From Leifsonia sp. fls2-241-R2A-40a (GTDB lineage: Bacteria; Actinomycetota; Actinomycetes; Actinomycetales; Microbacteriaceae): 64,000 nt of DNA. The notes under the pieces are model-generated. The model saw nothing but the letters and a program-made list of their open reading frames with translations. It ran no database searches and was not told the DNA's origin. A program made the translations under genes and the position numbers. Where the stretch lies: positions 2,356,001-2,420,000 of the forward strand of contig NZ_JARVRS010000001.1 of assembly GCF_030209575.1 (NCBI RefSeq). Reading direction: 5' to 3'. This document shows, in pieces, positions 32,995-41,768 of the stretch (position 1 is the stretch's first letter; every line of letters starts with the position of its first letter).

Positions 32995-33951
32995 ATGACC
33001 AGCACCACTGAAGCGACTCGCGCGGGGGCGGCCACCGGCCGTCCCCGCCGCGGGGCGTCCCCCAAGCCCACCGGCCACGCGTCGGACCTCTGGCGCGCGG
33101 TGCCGTGGACGCTGCCCGCCCTCATCCTGATCTTCGGCATCGTCCTGTTCCCTGCCGGCTACATGGTCTACAACTCCACCCGCAAGATCTCCCTCGCCGG
33201 AGTGGACCACGGATCCGTCGGCCTGCAGAACTACTTCACGGTGCTGTCGCGTCCGGAGATCCCGGGCATCCTTCTGAACACCCTCGTCTGGGTCGTCTCC
33301 GTCGTCGTCATCACCGTCGTCATCTCGCTCGCCCTCGCGCAGTTCCTCAACACGAACTTCCCCGGCCGGCGCTGGGTCCGGATGGCGATCATCGTGCCGT
33401 GGGCCGCCAGCGTGGTGATGACCACGACCGTCTTCGTCTACGGCCTCGACCCCTTCTACGGGATCATCAACAAGTTCCTGGTCGACATCCACGTGATCGC
33501 CGAGCCGTTCGGCTTCACCAAGGAGCCGGTGCCGGCGTTCATCTCGTCGATCGGCATCGCCGTGTTCGTCTCGCTGCCGTTCACGACCTACACGATCCTG
33601 GCCGGTCTCGCCGGCATCCCGGGCGACATGCTCGAGGCGGCGAAGATGGATGGCGCGAGCGCGCCCCGCTCCTACTTCAGCGTGACGCTTCCCAACCTGC
33701 GCGGCGCCATTGCGCTGGCGACCCTGATCAACATCATCAACGTGTTCAACTCGCTCCCGATCCTCAAACTGATGACCGGATCCATCCCGGGCTACAAGGC
33801 GGACACGACGACCACCTACGTGTTCAAGCTGCTGCAGAACGAGCAGCGGATCGACCTCTCCAGCGCGCTCAGCGTCATCAACTTCCTGATCGTGCTCGTG
33901 GTGGTCGGCCTGTACCTGTGGATCGTGAAGCCGATGAAGGAGGTCTCATGA
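32995..33951 (+). CDS. Sugar ABC transporter permease (MalF type)
   Basis: A 318-residue permease with six predicted helices and the EAA loop DMLEAAKMDGASAPRSYFSVTLPNL. It starts 6 bases after the binding-protein stop. It forms the importer channel with the next gene product. As in the first importer, no ATPase gene accompanies it. Confidence 0.93.
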   Translation: MTSTTEATRAGAATGRPRRGASPKPTGHASDLWRAVPWTLPALILIFGIVLFPAGYMVYNSTRKISLAGVDHGSVGLQNYFTVLSRPEIPGILLNTLVWVVSVVVITVVISLALAQFLNTNFPGRRWVRMAIIVPWAASVVMTTTVFVYGLDPFYGIINKFLVDIHVIAEPFGFTKEPVPAFISSIGIAVFVSLPFTTYTILAGLAGIPGDMLEAAKMDGASAPRSYFSVTLPNLRGAIALATLINIINVFNSLPILKLMTGSIPGYKADTTTTYVFKLLQNEQRIDLSSALSVINFLIVLVVVGLYLWIVKPMKEVS

Positions 33952-34841
33952 CCGCCCCCGCCCCGTCGCTGATCGCGGGCGCGCCGACGGTCCGCCCGGG
34001 CCGCTCGCGCCGCTCCCGCTCCTGGCGCACGCCGCTCCGCGTCCTCGCCGGGATCGTCATCGCCCTGGTCTTCATCGCGCCGTACCTGATCATGCTGGTC
34101 GGCTCCTTCAAGAGCCGGAACAACATCCTCGCGGTTCCCCCGTCCTACCTGCCGACGGAGTGGCATCCCGAGAACTACATCACCATGTGGTCGACGCCCG
34201 AGACCCCGCTGCCGTTCAACCTGGTCTCGACTATCGTGATCGCGGTGTTCGCGACCGCGCTGGTGATCATCGTCTGCGTGCCCGCGGCCTATTACACGGC
34301 CCGGTTCCGCTTCCCCGGGCGCGGCATCTTCCTGTTCCTCGTGATCGTCACGCAGATGCTCCAGCCGACCGTGCTCGCTACCGGCCTCTTCAAGGAGATG
34401 GTGGCGCTCGGGATCAACGACACCTGGCTGGCGATGATCCTCGTCAACGCGGCGTTCAACCTGGCGTTCGCGATCTGGATCATGCACAGCTTCTTCGCCG
34501 GCGTCCCGAAGGAGGTCGACGAGGCGGCCCAGCTGGATGGCGCGGGAAAGTGGACGGTGCTCTTCCGGGTGCAGCTGCCCCTGGTCTGGCCCGGTATCGT
34601 CACGGCGATCATCTACACGTTCGTCGCGTCCTGGAACGAGTTCGCGGCGAGCCTGGTGATCCTGTCGACGGATGCGAACCAGCCGCTGTCGGTGGCGCTC
34701 ACCAAGTTCGTCGGACAGTACGACGCCGCGTGGCAGTACGTGTTCGCGGTGTCGGTCGTCGCCGTCATCCCGGTGGTCATCCTGTTCATGGTCATCGAGA
34801 AGCGCCTGGTCGGCGGACTGACGGCGGGCAGTGTGAAGTAG
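33948..34841 (+). CDS. Sugar ABC transporter permease (MalG type)
   Basis: A 297-residue permease with EAA loop EVDEAAQLDGAGKWTVLFRVQLPLVWPG and the ending GGLTAGSVK. Its ATG overlaps the stop of the preceding permease by 4 bases (ATGA), with AAGGAGG upstream. It completes the second importer; a GC-rich stem-loop follows 15 bases after the stop. Confidence 0.93.
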   Translation: MTAPAPSLIAGAPTVRPGRSRRSRSWRTPLRVLAGIVIALVFIAPYLIMLVGSFKSRNNILAVPPSYLPTEWHPENYITMWSTPETPLPFNLVSTIVIAVFATALVIIVCVPAAYYTARFRFPGRGIFLFLVIVTQMLQPTVLATGLFKEMVALGINDTWLAMILVNAAFNLAFAIWIMHSFFAGVPKEVDEAAQLDGAGKWTVLFRVQLPLVWPGIVTAIIYTFVASWNEFAASLVILSTDANQPLSVALTKFVGQYDAAWQYVFAVSVVAVIPVVILFMVIEKRLVGGLTAGSVK

Positions 34842-34856
34842 CTCTCGGACAAGGCT

Positions 34857-34901
34857 GGCGGGAGGCGCCGCGCGTGTGGCGCGATGCGGTCGCCTCCCGC
34901 C
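34857..34901 (+). terminator. Stem-loop after the second importer operon
   Basis: GGCGGGAGGCG (34857-34867) pairs perfectly with CGCCTCCCGCC (34891-34901), with further GC pairs inside the loop region. It follows the last permease stop by 15 bases and precedes the next gene by 99, so it is a probable terminator without a U tract. Confidence 0.65.
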
Positions 34902-35000
34902 GGATGAGGACTTTCTCAGGCGGCGTCAACCGCTGCCCGGGCCGGGTTTCCGACGGGTACGATCCAAGGGGCGATCAGCGCACGGCAACCGGATGGGACG

Positions 35001-36245
35001 ATGACAGCGGGGACCACGAGCACCAGGCGACCGGATCTCACGGCCGCCCCTCTCGGTGTACCCCGCCGGCTGCGCTTCGCCGGGCGCGAGGTGCCGTGGT
35101 GGGCGGCCGTGCTCATTCTGTACGCCGTCTCGCGCATCCTCACCACGCTGCTCATGCTGGCCCTCTTCATCGCCGCGAGCGTCGGGCACTGGGACTACTC
35201 GAGCCCGAGCATGGACCCGACCTTCTTCACCTTCTCGGGGTCGTGGGACAGCGCCTACTACAGCCAGATCGTCGAACAGGGGTACCCGACCTCGCTGCCG
35301 CTCGACAGCGACGGCTCGGTGCAGCAGAACCCCTGGGCGTTCCTGCCGCTCTACCCGATGGTGGTGCGGGTGGTGATGCTGCTCACCGGGATGAGCTTCT
35401 ACCCGGCGGGCTTCGCCGTCGCCATCGCGCTCGGCGCCGCCGCGAGCGTCGTGCTGTTCCGGCTGGTGGCGGCCCGCGCCGGCGTGTCCAGCGCGTTCTG
35501 GGCGACCGCGTTCTTCTGCTTCGGACCGCTCTCGTTCGTCCTGCAGATCGCGTACGCCGAGAGCCTCTTCTTCTTCCTGATGTTCGCCGCCCTGCTGATG
35601 ATGATCCAGCGGCGCTACTGGTTCATGCTGCCGTTCGGCGTGGCGGCCGCGTTCACGCGTCCCGGCGCGCTCGCCCTCCCGCTCGCTCTGGCGATCATGC
35701 TCATCGTCCGCACCGTCCGGTCCCGTCGCGGTCAGGACGGATTCCGGCCGCGCGAGCGTCTGTCGATGATCCTGACCGGCGCGGTGATGGCGGTGGCGGG
35801 GCTCTCCTGGCCGATCATCGCGGCGGCGGTGACCGGCACCGGTGACGCGTACATCAGCACCGAGCTGTCGTGGTGGACAGGATTCATCGGTAAGGTCGCG
35901 TTCGTTCCGCTGACGCCGTGGTTCCTGCTCAGCTGGCGGTACCTGAGCATCCTCGGCGCCCTCATCGTCATCGCGATCGTCGCCGGCTTCACGTGGGTGG
36001 TGACCCGGCCGTCGGTCCGTGCGCTGGGCACCGAGGTCGTCGCGTACGCGGTCAGCTACGGGCTGTACCTCTTCGCGGTCTTCCTGCCTCAGCAGAGCAC
36101 GTTCCGGCTCCTGCTGCCGCTCGCACCGCTCGCCGGAGCGCGCGGCATCGGCCGTCACCGGCGGGTGCGGAAGGCGGCCTTCATCGCGTGCATCGCGCTG
36201 CAGCCGGTCTGCATCGTGCTGCTGTGGTTCATCGGCTACCCGTGA
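35001..36245 (+). CDS. PIG-V-like polytopic membrane glycosyltransferase (tentative)
   Basis: A 414-residue membrane protein with about ten helices. The first extracytoplasmic loop has WDSAYYSQIVEQGYP, followed by NPWAFLPLYPMVVR, then AYAESLFFFLMFAAL and AAAFTRPGALALPLAL; these match the layout of the PIG-V/Mannosyl_trans2 family, which transfers a sugar from a polyprenyl-phosphate donor outside the membrane. The assignment rests on these motifs by memory, so I call it tentative. It lies between the importer and GH20 genes but has its own upstream gap of 159 bases. Confidence 0.6.
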   Translation: MTAGTTSTRRPDLTAAPLGVPRRLRFAGREVPWWAAVLILYAVSRILTTLLMLALFIAASVGHWDYSSPSMDPTFFTFSGSWDSAYYSQIVEQGYPTSLPLDSDGSVQQNPWAFLPLYPMVVRVVMLLTGMSFYPAGFAVAIALGAAASVVLFRLVAARAGVSSAFWATAFFCFGPLSFVLQIAYAESLFFFLMFAALLMMIQRRYWFMLPFGVAAAFTRPGALALPLALAIMLIVRTVRSRRGQDGFRPRERLSMILTGAVMAVAGLSWPIIAAAVTGTGDAYISTELSWWTGFIGKVAFVPLTPWFLLSWRYLSILGALIVIAIVAGFTWVVTRPSVRALGTEVVAYAVSYGLYLFAVFLPQQSTFRLLLPLAPLAGARGIGRHRRVRKAAFIACIALQPVCIVLLWFIGYP

Positions 36246-36273
36246 GTCGGGCGCTCGCGTGTCTGCGTGAACG

Positions 36274-37791
36274 TCAACCGACCTTCTCGGGCCACCCGAC
36301 CTCCGGCACGCGCCGGTAGCGGGTGCCCGCCGCATCCCAGTGCTCGGAGAGCTCCGCGACGCGCTCGGCGAAGTCCGCGAAGTCGCGCGCGGCCTCGACG
36401 GGTTCCGTGTCCGCGGGAGCCGTCGACCAGCCGATCTCGGCGACGGCGGCCAGGCGCGGGAACACCATGACCTCCACATCCTCGATGGATGTCACGGTCT
36501 CGGTCCAGAGCGGCGCCTCGACGCCCAGGATGTGTGCGTCGCCCACGCCGGGGACGACCCGTGCCGGGTCCCACTCGAAGGACCGGCGGAGGGTTGTGGG
36601 GCTTCCCGTCCAGTCCTGCCCGAGCTCATCCCCCTCCTCGTACACGATGTCGAGGTAGGCCGCGTCGGACGGGGACATGATGAGCGAGCCGCCGCCCCGG
36701 ACGAAGGCCAGTGCGTGTTCGGCGGCGTGTCCGCGCGGGGTGGTGAAGTCCCAGTACTGTCCGACGGTGCCGGCGGGCAGGCCGGCCGCCCTGCCCATCT
36801 CGTGCCAGCCGACCGGGGTCTTGCCGGCCGCGGTGACGGCCCGGGCGGCGTCCTCGACGAACGCGACGAAGTCGGCGGGAGGTGTGCTGAGGCACTCGTC
36901 GCCGCCGAGGTGCAGCAGGCGACCGGGGGTCAGGTCCGCGAGCTCGCGGATGACGTCGCGGACGAAGCGCTCGGTCAGCGCATCCCCGGTCTGCAGGGTG
37001 CTGAAGCCGACCTCCGTGCCCGTGTAGGGCGCGGGAGCCACGCCGTCGGCGTTCAGCCCGGGGTACGACGCGAGCGCCGCGTTCGTGTGCCCGGGCATGT
37101 CGATCTCCGGGACGATCGTGACGTGACGCTCGGCCGCGTACGCGACCAGGTCGCGGAACTCGTCCTGCGTGTAGAAGCCGCCCCGACCGCCGTCGACCCC
37201 GGTCGAGCCGCCGACGCGGGTGAGGTCCGGCCACGACTCGATCTGGATGCGCCAGCCCTGGTCGTCGGTCAGATGCAGGTGGAGGTGGTTGACCTTGAGC
37301 AGCACGATCGCATCGATGAACCGCTTCACCTCCGCCGGCGTGAAGAAGTGGCGCGCCACATCCAGCATCGCTCCGCGGTAGGCGAAGCGCGGGTGGTCGT
37401 GGATGCGGACGGGCTCGATCGTCAGCGGGTTGCCGTCGCACGCGGCCGGGATCAGCTGACGGAGCGTCTGCACGCCCCAGAAAGCGCCGGCGCCGGTCGC
37501 TGCGCCGATGCGCACGCTCTCGGCCGAGATCTCCAGCGTGTAGCCCTCGTCGCTGTCCGAGCCGTCGGCGTGCGGTCCCTCGCCGGGCGCGATGACGACG
37601 ATGATGTCGCCGTAGGCGGGCGGCTCGTCGACGATGGCCAGCACACGGTCGCAGTCGGCGGCGAGCTCGGCGCGGAGCAGCCGGGCGACACCGTCGGCCC
37701 CGGGACCGGCGACGCTGATGCGGGCGGCCGGGGAGAGGACGAAGGGCGAACCGTCCGATGACTCGGCGCGGACAGGGCGGGGCACGACCAC
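36274..37791 (-). CDS. GH20 beta-N-acetylhexosaminidase, cytoplasmic
   Basis: A 505-residue family 20 enzyme releasing beta-linked GlcNAc or GalNAc. An N-terminal alpha/beta domain (1-130) leads to the TIM barrel with [40 protein letters not shown] and the catalytic Asp-Glu pair in [11 protein letters not shown] (about 295-300). No signal peptide is visible, which implies action on imported oligosaccharide. GTG 37791 has GAGGAG 7 nt upstream. It converges with the PIG-V-like gene and lies near the GalNAc-type importer. Confidence 0.93.
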   Translation of the reverse strand: MVVPRPVRAESSDGSPFVLSPAARISVAGPGADGVARLLRAELAADCDRVLAIVDEPPAYGDIIVVIAPGEGPHADGSDSDEGYTLEISAESVRIGAATGAGAFWGVQTLRQLIPAACDGNPLTIEPVRIHDHPRFAYRGAMLDVARHFFTPAEVKRFIDAIVLLKVNHLHLHLTDDQGWRIQIESWPDLTRVGGSTGVDGGRGGFYTQDEFRDLVAYAAERHVTIVPEIDMPGHTNAALASYPGLNADGVAPAPYTGTEVGFSTLQTGDALTERFVRDVIRELADLTPGRLLHLGGDECLSTPPADFVAFVEDAARAVTAAGKTPVGWHEMGRAAGLPAGTVGQYWDFTTPRGHAAEHALAFVRGGGSLIMSPSDAAYLDIVYEEGDELGQDWTGSPTTLRRSFEWDPARVVPGVGDAHILGVEAPLWTETVTSIEDVEVMVFPRLAAVAEIGWSTAPADTEPVEAARDFADFAERVAELSEHWDAAGTRYRRVPEVGWPEKVG

Positions 37792-37918
37792 GGTGGGGCT
37801 CCTCGACGTCGGGGGAGTGCGGATGGGCCGACACCGCCCGCCCCGCGTAGGTCGGCCACAGCGAGTATTGCAGGGGTCCTAACTTATGGGCAAGGGTTCC
37901 GGTCGGAGCACCCTTTGC

Positions 37919-37924
37919 TATGCT
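37919..37924 (+). promoter_or_regulatory. -10 box for the glyA-folD transcript
   Basis: TATGCT matches TANNNT. A start about 7 nt downstream falls at 37931, exactly where the ZTP aptamer begins, giving a leader of about 125 nt before glyA. No strong -35 is seen. Confidence 0.55.
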
Positions 37925-37930
37925 TGCCCT

Positions 37931-38022
37931 CGTCGCAACTGGCGCTCAGATGGTCACCATCGGGGAGCGACACGCAACCTCCTTGTACACGGGTGGATTC
38001 GGCCGCGCGCCTGGGTCGATAC
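37931..38022 (+). promoter_or_regulatory. ZTP (pfl) riboswitch upstream of glyA
   Basis: The conserved pfl-motif parts are present in order: CGTCGCAACTGGCG, a hairpin ATGG-TCAC-CAT, CGGGGAGCGAC closing the first stem, a linker, then GCCGCGCGCCTGGGTCG with the invariant CGCCTGGG. ZTP riboswitches sense the purine intermediate ZTP/ZMP, which accumulates when 10-formyl-THF is short, and turn on folate one-carbon genes; glyA and folD directly follow. GGGTGGA in the linker (37991-37997) is complementary to TCCACCC (38031-38037), a candidate switching helix just before the ribosome site. Confidence 0.85.
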
Positions 38023-38055
38023 GCAGATGGTCCACCCCTGACGAAGGAGCCGGTT

Positions 38056-39381
38056 TTGACCGACACGTTGCCCTCCACCTTCACCGCCCCACTCTCCGAG
38101 GTCGATCCCGAGATCGCAGAGGTGCTGCAGCTCGAGCTGGGCCGCCAGCGCGACTACCTCGAGATGATCGCGTCCGAGAACTTCGTGCCGCGCGCGGTGC
38201 TCGAAGCCGTCGGATCGGTGCTCACCAACAAGTACGCCGAGGGCTACCCGGGCCGTCGCTACTACGGCGGCTGCGAGTACGTCGACATCGCCGAGCAGCT
38301 GGCGATCGACCGGGCCAAGGCCCTCTTCGGCGCCGAGTACGCCAACGTCCAGCCGCACTCCGGTGCGTCGGCGAACGCCGCGGTGCTCTCCGCCATCGCG
38401 ACGCCCGGCGACACCATCCTGGGCCTGGAGCTGTCTCACGGCGGCCACCTGACCCACGGCATGAAGCTGAACTTCTCCGGCAAGCTCTACAACGCCGTCT
38501 CGTACGGCGTCGACCCCGAGACCTTCCTCGTCGACATGAACGTCGTGCGCGACAAGGCGCTAGAGCACAAGCCGCAGGTCATCATCGCCGGCTGGTCGGC
38601 TTACCCGCGCCAGCTCGACTTCGCCGCCTTCCGTGCCATCGCGGACGAGGTCGGAGCGAAGCTCTGGGTGGACATGGCGCACTTCGCCGGCCTCGTGGCC
38701 GCGGGGCTGCATCCCTCGCCCGTGCCCCACGCGGACGTCGTCAGCTCGACCGTCCACAAGACCATCGGCGGCCCCCGCTCCGGCTTCATCGTCAGCCGTG
38801 ACATGGAGCTGGCGAAGAAGCTCAACTCCAACGTCTTCCCCGGCCAGCAGGGCGGCCCGCTCATGCACGTGATCGCCGCCAAGGCGACCGCGTTCAAGCT
38901 CGCGGCGACGGAGGAGTTCAAGGACCGCCAGGAGCGCACCATCCGCGGCGCGCAGCTGCTCGCCGAGCGGCTCACCGCCGACGACTCGCGCGCGGCGGGC
39001 GTGGATGTGCTCACCGGCGGCACCGACGTGCACCTGGTGCTCGCCGACCTGCGCACCTCCGAGCTCGACGGCCAGCAGGCCGAGGACGTGCTGCACGAGG
39101 TCGGCATCACCGTGAACCGGAACGCCGTGCCGTTCGACCCGCGCCCGCCGATGGTGACCTCCGGCCTGCGGATCGGCACCCCGGCGCTCGCGACCCGCGG
39201 CTTCGGCGACACCGAGTTCACCGAGGTGGCCGACATCATCGCCCTCGCGCTGCGCCCCGGCGCCGACACGAAGGCGCTGCGCGCCCGCGTCGACGCGCTG
39301 ACCGCCGCCTTCCCGCTCTACCCCGGCCTGACCCCGTCCGGCCAGCAGGGCTTCCCCGTCGAGCTTCCCTCCTCGATCTGA
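38056..39381 (+). CDS. glyA: Serine hydroxymethyltransferase
   Basis: A 441-residue PLP enzyme interconverting serine and glycine with transfer of the one-carbon unit to THF. Motifs are [64 protein letters not shown] and the PLP lysine in [17 protein letters not shown] 38056 is chosen: AAGGAG lies 7 nt upstream, the family N-terminus fits, and an upstream GTG or ATG would run into the riboswitch. It is followed by folD, with a palindromic repeat between. Confidence 0.96.
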   Translation: MTDTLPSTFTAPLSEVDPEIAEVLQLELGRQRDYLEMIASENFVPRAVLEAVGSVLTNKYAEGYPGRRYYGGCEYVDIAEQLAIDRAKALFGAEYANVQPHSGASANAAVLSAIATPGDTILGLELSHGGHLTHGMKLNFSGKLYNAVSYGVDPETFLVDMNVVRDKALEHKPQVIIAGWSAYPRQLDFAAFRAIADEVGAKLWVDMAHFAGLVAAGLHPSPVPHADVVSSTVHKTIGGPRSGFIVSRDMELAKKLNSNVFPGQQGGPLMHVIAAKATAFKLAATEEFKDRQERTIRGAQLLAERLTADDSRAAGVDVLTGGTDVHLVLADLRTSELDGQQAEDVLHEVGITVNRNAVPFDPRPPMVTSGLRIGTPALATRGFGDTEFTEVADIIALALRPGADTKALRARVDALTAAFPLYPGLTPSGQQGFPVELPSSI

Positions 39382-39396
39382 CCACCCCGTAGCCGC

Positions 39397-39452
39397 CGAG
39401 CACAGGGAAACCGCCCCGCATCCACGGATACGCGGCGTGTTCCCTGTGCTCG
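39397..39452. repeat. CGAGCACAGGGAA palindromic repeat between glyA and folD
   Basis: CGAGCACAGGGAA (39397-39409) and its exact inverse TTCCCTGTGCTCG (39440-39452) flank a 30-base centre with extra partial pairing (CGCC/GGCG). The arms match the elements at 53801-53858 and, inside a gene, 17492-17549. Within this operon it may act as a partial terminator or processing site. Confidence 0.75.
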
Positions 39453-39475
39453 CGGGCTCAGCGAAAGGACGACCC

Positions 39476-40357
39476 GTGACGGCACGGATTCTGGACGGCA
39501 AGGCGACCGCCGCCGAGATCAAGGCGGAACTCAAGGAGCGCGTGAGCGTCCTGCGCGAGCAGGGGATCGTCCCTGGACTGGGCACCATCCTCGTCGGCGA
39601 CGACCCGGGCTCGCAGTGGTACGTCGCCGGCAAACACCGCGACTGCGCCGAGGTGGGAATCGCATCCATCCGCCGCGACCTCCCGGCCGACATCTCGCAG
39701 GCCGAACTCGAGGCCGTGGTCGAGGAGCTCAACTCCGACCCGGACTGCACCGGCTTCATCGTCCAGCTGCCCCTTCCCGGGCACCTCGACACCGACGCGA
39801 TCCTCGAGCTGGTCGACCCGGCGAAGGATGCGGACGGCCTGCACCCGACCAACCTCGGTCGCCTCGTGCTCAACGTCAACCGTCCGATCACGTCGCCGCT
39901 GCCGTGCACTCCGCGCGGGGTGATCGAGCTGATGCTGCGGCACGGCATCGACATCAGCGGCAAGGACGTCGTGGTCGTCGGACGCGGGGTGACCGTCGGC
40001 CGCTCCATCGGCGCGCTGCTCACCCGGCGCGAGTTCAACGCGACCGTCACTCTGACCCACACCGGGACCCGGGATCTGGATGCGCACCTGCGCCGCGCCG
40101 ACATCATCGTCGCCGCGGCAGGCGTCGCGGGGCTCGTGACCGCGGCGAACGTCAAGCCGGGCGCCGTCGTGCTCGACGTGGGCGTCAGCCGCGTGGAGGA
40201 CCCGGTGACCGGCAAGAGCGTCGTCGCGGGCGACGTGGCACCCGACGTGGCCGAGGTCGCGTCGTGGGTGTCGCCGAACCCCGGCGGCGTCGGCCCGATG
40301 ACCCGCGCGCTGCTGCTGCAGAACGTCGTGGAGTCGGCGGAGCGGGAACGGGCGTGA
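39476..40357 (+). CDS. folD: Bifunctional methylenetetrahydrofolate dehydrogenase/cyclohydrolase
   Basis: A 293-residue enzyme linking 5,10-methylene-THF and 10-formyl-THF. Motifs are the catalytic Tyr-Lys pair in [37 protein letters not shown], and the NADP region [18 protein letters not shown] with [20 protein letters not shown] 39476 has AAAGGACG upstream. Cotranscription with glyA under the ZTP riboswitch fits its role. Its stop overlaps the next start by 4 bases. Confidence 0.96.
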   Translation: MTARILDGKATAAEIKAELKERVSVLREQGIVPGLGTILVGDDPGSQWYVAGKHRDCAEVGIASIRRDLPADISQAELEAVVEELNSDPDCTGFIVQLPLPGHLDTDAILELVDPAKDADGLHPTNLGRLVLNVNRPITSPLPCTPRGVIELMLRHGIDISGKDVVVVGRGVTVGRSIGALLTRREFNATVTLTHTGTRDLDAHLRRADIIVAAAGVAGLVTAANVKPGAVVLDVGVSRVEDPVTGKSVVAGDVAPDVAEVASWVSPNPGGVGPMTRALLLQNVVESAERERA

Positions 40358-40854
40358 CGGACACCGGCGACCGGACCCATCCCGCTGTGGAGCGGGTCGA
40401 GGCCGCCCTGCGTGCGGCAGGCGTCGAGCCGCGCGTGCGCTGGTTCGAGACGGCCACTCCGACCGCCGTCGCCGCAGCGGAGGCGCTCGGCGTGGAGGTC
40501 GGCGCGATCGCGAACTCGCTGGTCTTCACGTTCGACGGTGAGCCGCTGCTCGTCATGACTTCCGGCGCCCACCGCGTCGACACGGCGTTCCTCGGCGAAC
40601 GCCTCGGCGGCCGCATCCGCCGGGCCGACGCCGGCACCGTCCGGGCGGCGACCGGCCAGACGATCGGCGGCGTCGCCCCGGTCGGCCACCCCGAGCCGCT
40701 GCGGACCCTGGTGGATGAGGCCCTCGCCGACTACCCGGAGATCTGGGCGGCCGCCGGCCACGCCCACACCGTCTTCCCCACGACGTTCGACGAGCTCCTG
40801 CGCCTCACAGGCGGCGAGCCCACTCCGGTCGAAGGGCCGGCCTCCGCGGGCTGA
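40354..40854 (+). CDS. YbaK/EbsC-type aminoacyl-tRNA deacylase
   Basis: A 166-residue protein of the YbaK/ProX-like editing family, which hydrolyses mischarged tRNA such as Cys-tRNA(Pro). The conserved Lys of the family's IvK motif appears to be Asn in [27 protein letters not shown], while [35 protein letters not shown] keeps the GxxPxG loop. The GTG overlaps the folD stop (GTGA). Function is by family; the altered residue leaves activity uncertain. Confidence 0.8.
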   Translation: MTDTGDRTHPAVERVEAALRAAGVEPRVRWFETATPTAVAAAEALGVEVGAIANSLVFTFDGEPLLVMTSGAHRVDTAFLGERLGGRIRRADAGTVRAATGQTIGGVAPVGHPEPLRTLVDEALADYPEIWAAAGHAHTVFPTTFDELLRLTGGEPTPVEGPASAG

Positions 40855-40857
40855 CCG

Positions 40858-41664
40858 CTAGCGGTCGAGCACCACGATGAAGCGGCGGCGCACCACCCGC
40901 TCGCCGGGTTCGCCGCGGAGGTCGTCGAGCGCGGACAGCACCCGGTCGAGGATCCCCGGGCGCAGCGGGAGGGGCGCCTCGTCCGGCTGGTCGACCGTCC
41001 CCGGAGGGTAGTGGACGCCCGGCGCGCTCGACATCTCGATGTGGGCGCCGCGCAGCTCGCGCACCGGCGCGGGCGGGTCGTCGCGGAACCGGATCAGCCG
41101 CTCGATGGTCGCGCGGAACTGCGGCAGGTCGCGCACGTACAGGTGCGCGGGGAGAACGGTGTCGCCGGTGAACAGGATGCCCGTCTGCCGGTCGAAGAAG
41201 ACGACGGCGGACGGTTCGTGGCCGGGTCCGCCGATCACGTCGATCAGCCGGCGTCCCAGGTCGAAGGTGACCGTCTCATCCGGCCAGGAGCGGAACCCGA
41301 AGTACCCGATGACTTCCGCCGGGCTGGTGCCGACGACCCGCGTCCCCGGTCGCCGGCGCAGCAGGGCGTCCCCGGCGATGTGGTCGCCGTGCGCGTGCGA
41401 ATGCGCGACGACCAGCGGGTAGGGTCGCACGAACACCGCCGGCCTGCGCCGCAGCCAGTCGGCGATCAGACTGTCGATGGTCGCCCGCAGCGGGAACACC
41501 GCCTCGTCCGAGGTGGCGCCGGTGTCGATCAGGAGCGCGCGCTCACGCCCGAACAGCAGGTAGAGGAACGGCGCCTCCCAGTGGGATGCCTTCGGCTGCC
41601 GGATCTGCACGGTGTCCGCATCCAGCCAGTCGACGACAGGGTCGTTCACGCGCTGTCCACTCAC
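40858..41664 (-). CDS. Metallo-beta-lactamase-fold hydrolase
   Basis: A 268-residue MBL-fold protein. The zinc motif HxHxDH appears as VVAHSHAHGDHIAG, with further ligands in GGPGHEPSAVVFFDRQTGILFTGDTVLP (His and Asp) and GAHIEMS. It resembles the glyoxalase II/lactonase-like group acting on small thioesters or lactones; the substrate is unknown. It converges with the YbaK gene only 3 bases away and lies downstream of the galTK hairpin. Confidence 0.85.
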   Translation of the reverse strand: MSGQRVNDPVVDWLDADTVQIRQPKASHWEAPFLYLLFGRERALLIDTGATSDEAVFPLRATIDSLIADWLRRRPAVFVRPYPLVVAHSHAHGDHIAGDALLRRRPGTRVVGTSPAEVIGYFGFRSWPDETVTFDLGRRLIDVIGGPGHEPSAVVFFDRQTGILFTGDTVLPAHLYVRDLPQFRATIERLIRFRDDPPAPVRELRGAHIEMSSAPGVHYPPGTVDQPDEAPLPLRPGILDRVLSALDDLRGEPGERVVRRRFIVVLDR

Positions 41665-41708
41665 GCGTCACATCCTCGCGCCGCCGGGTAAACCGCAGAT
41701 GAACGCGT

Positions 41709-41764
41709 GAGGTGCTCGTCGTTGCGCTCGACACGCCGTCGGCCGCCGCAACAACGAGCACCTC
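41709..41764 (-). terminator. Stem-loop downstream of galK
   Basis: GAGGTGCTCGTCGTTGCG (41709-41726) pairs with 41747-41764 at 17 of 18 positions. The single odd pair is C-A in plus-strand RNA but G-U in minus-strand RNA, so the stem is intact only in the galTK transcript, whose stop codon is 4 bases away. It is a probable terminator for galTK. Confidence 0.7.
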
Positions 41765-41768
41765 GGCG

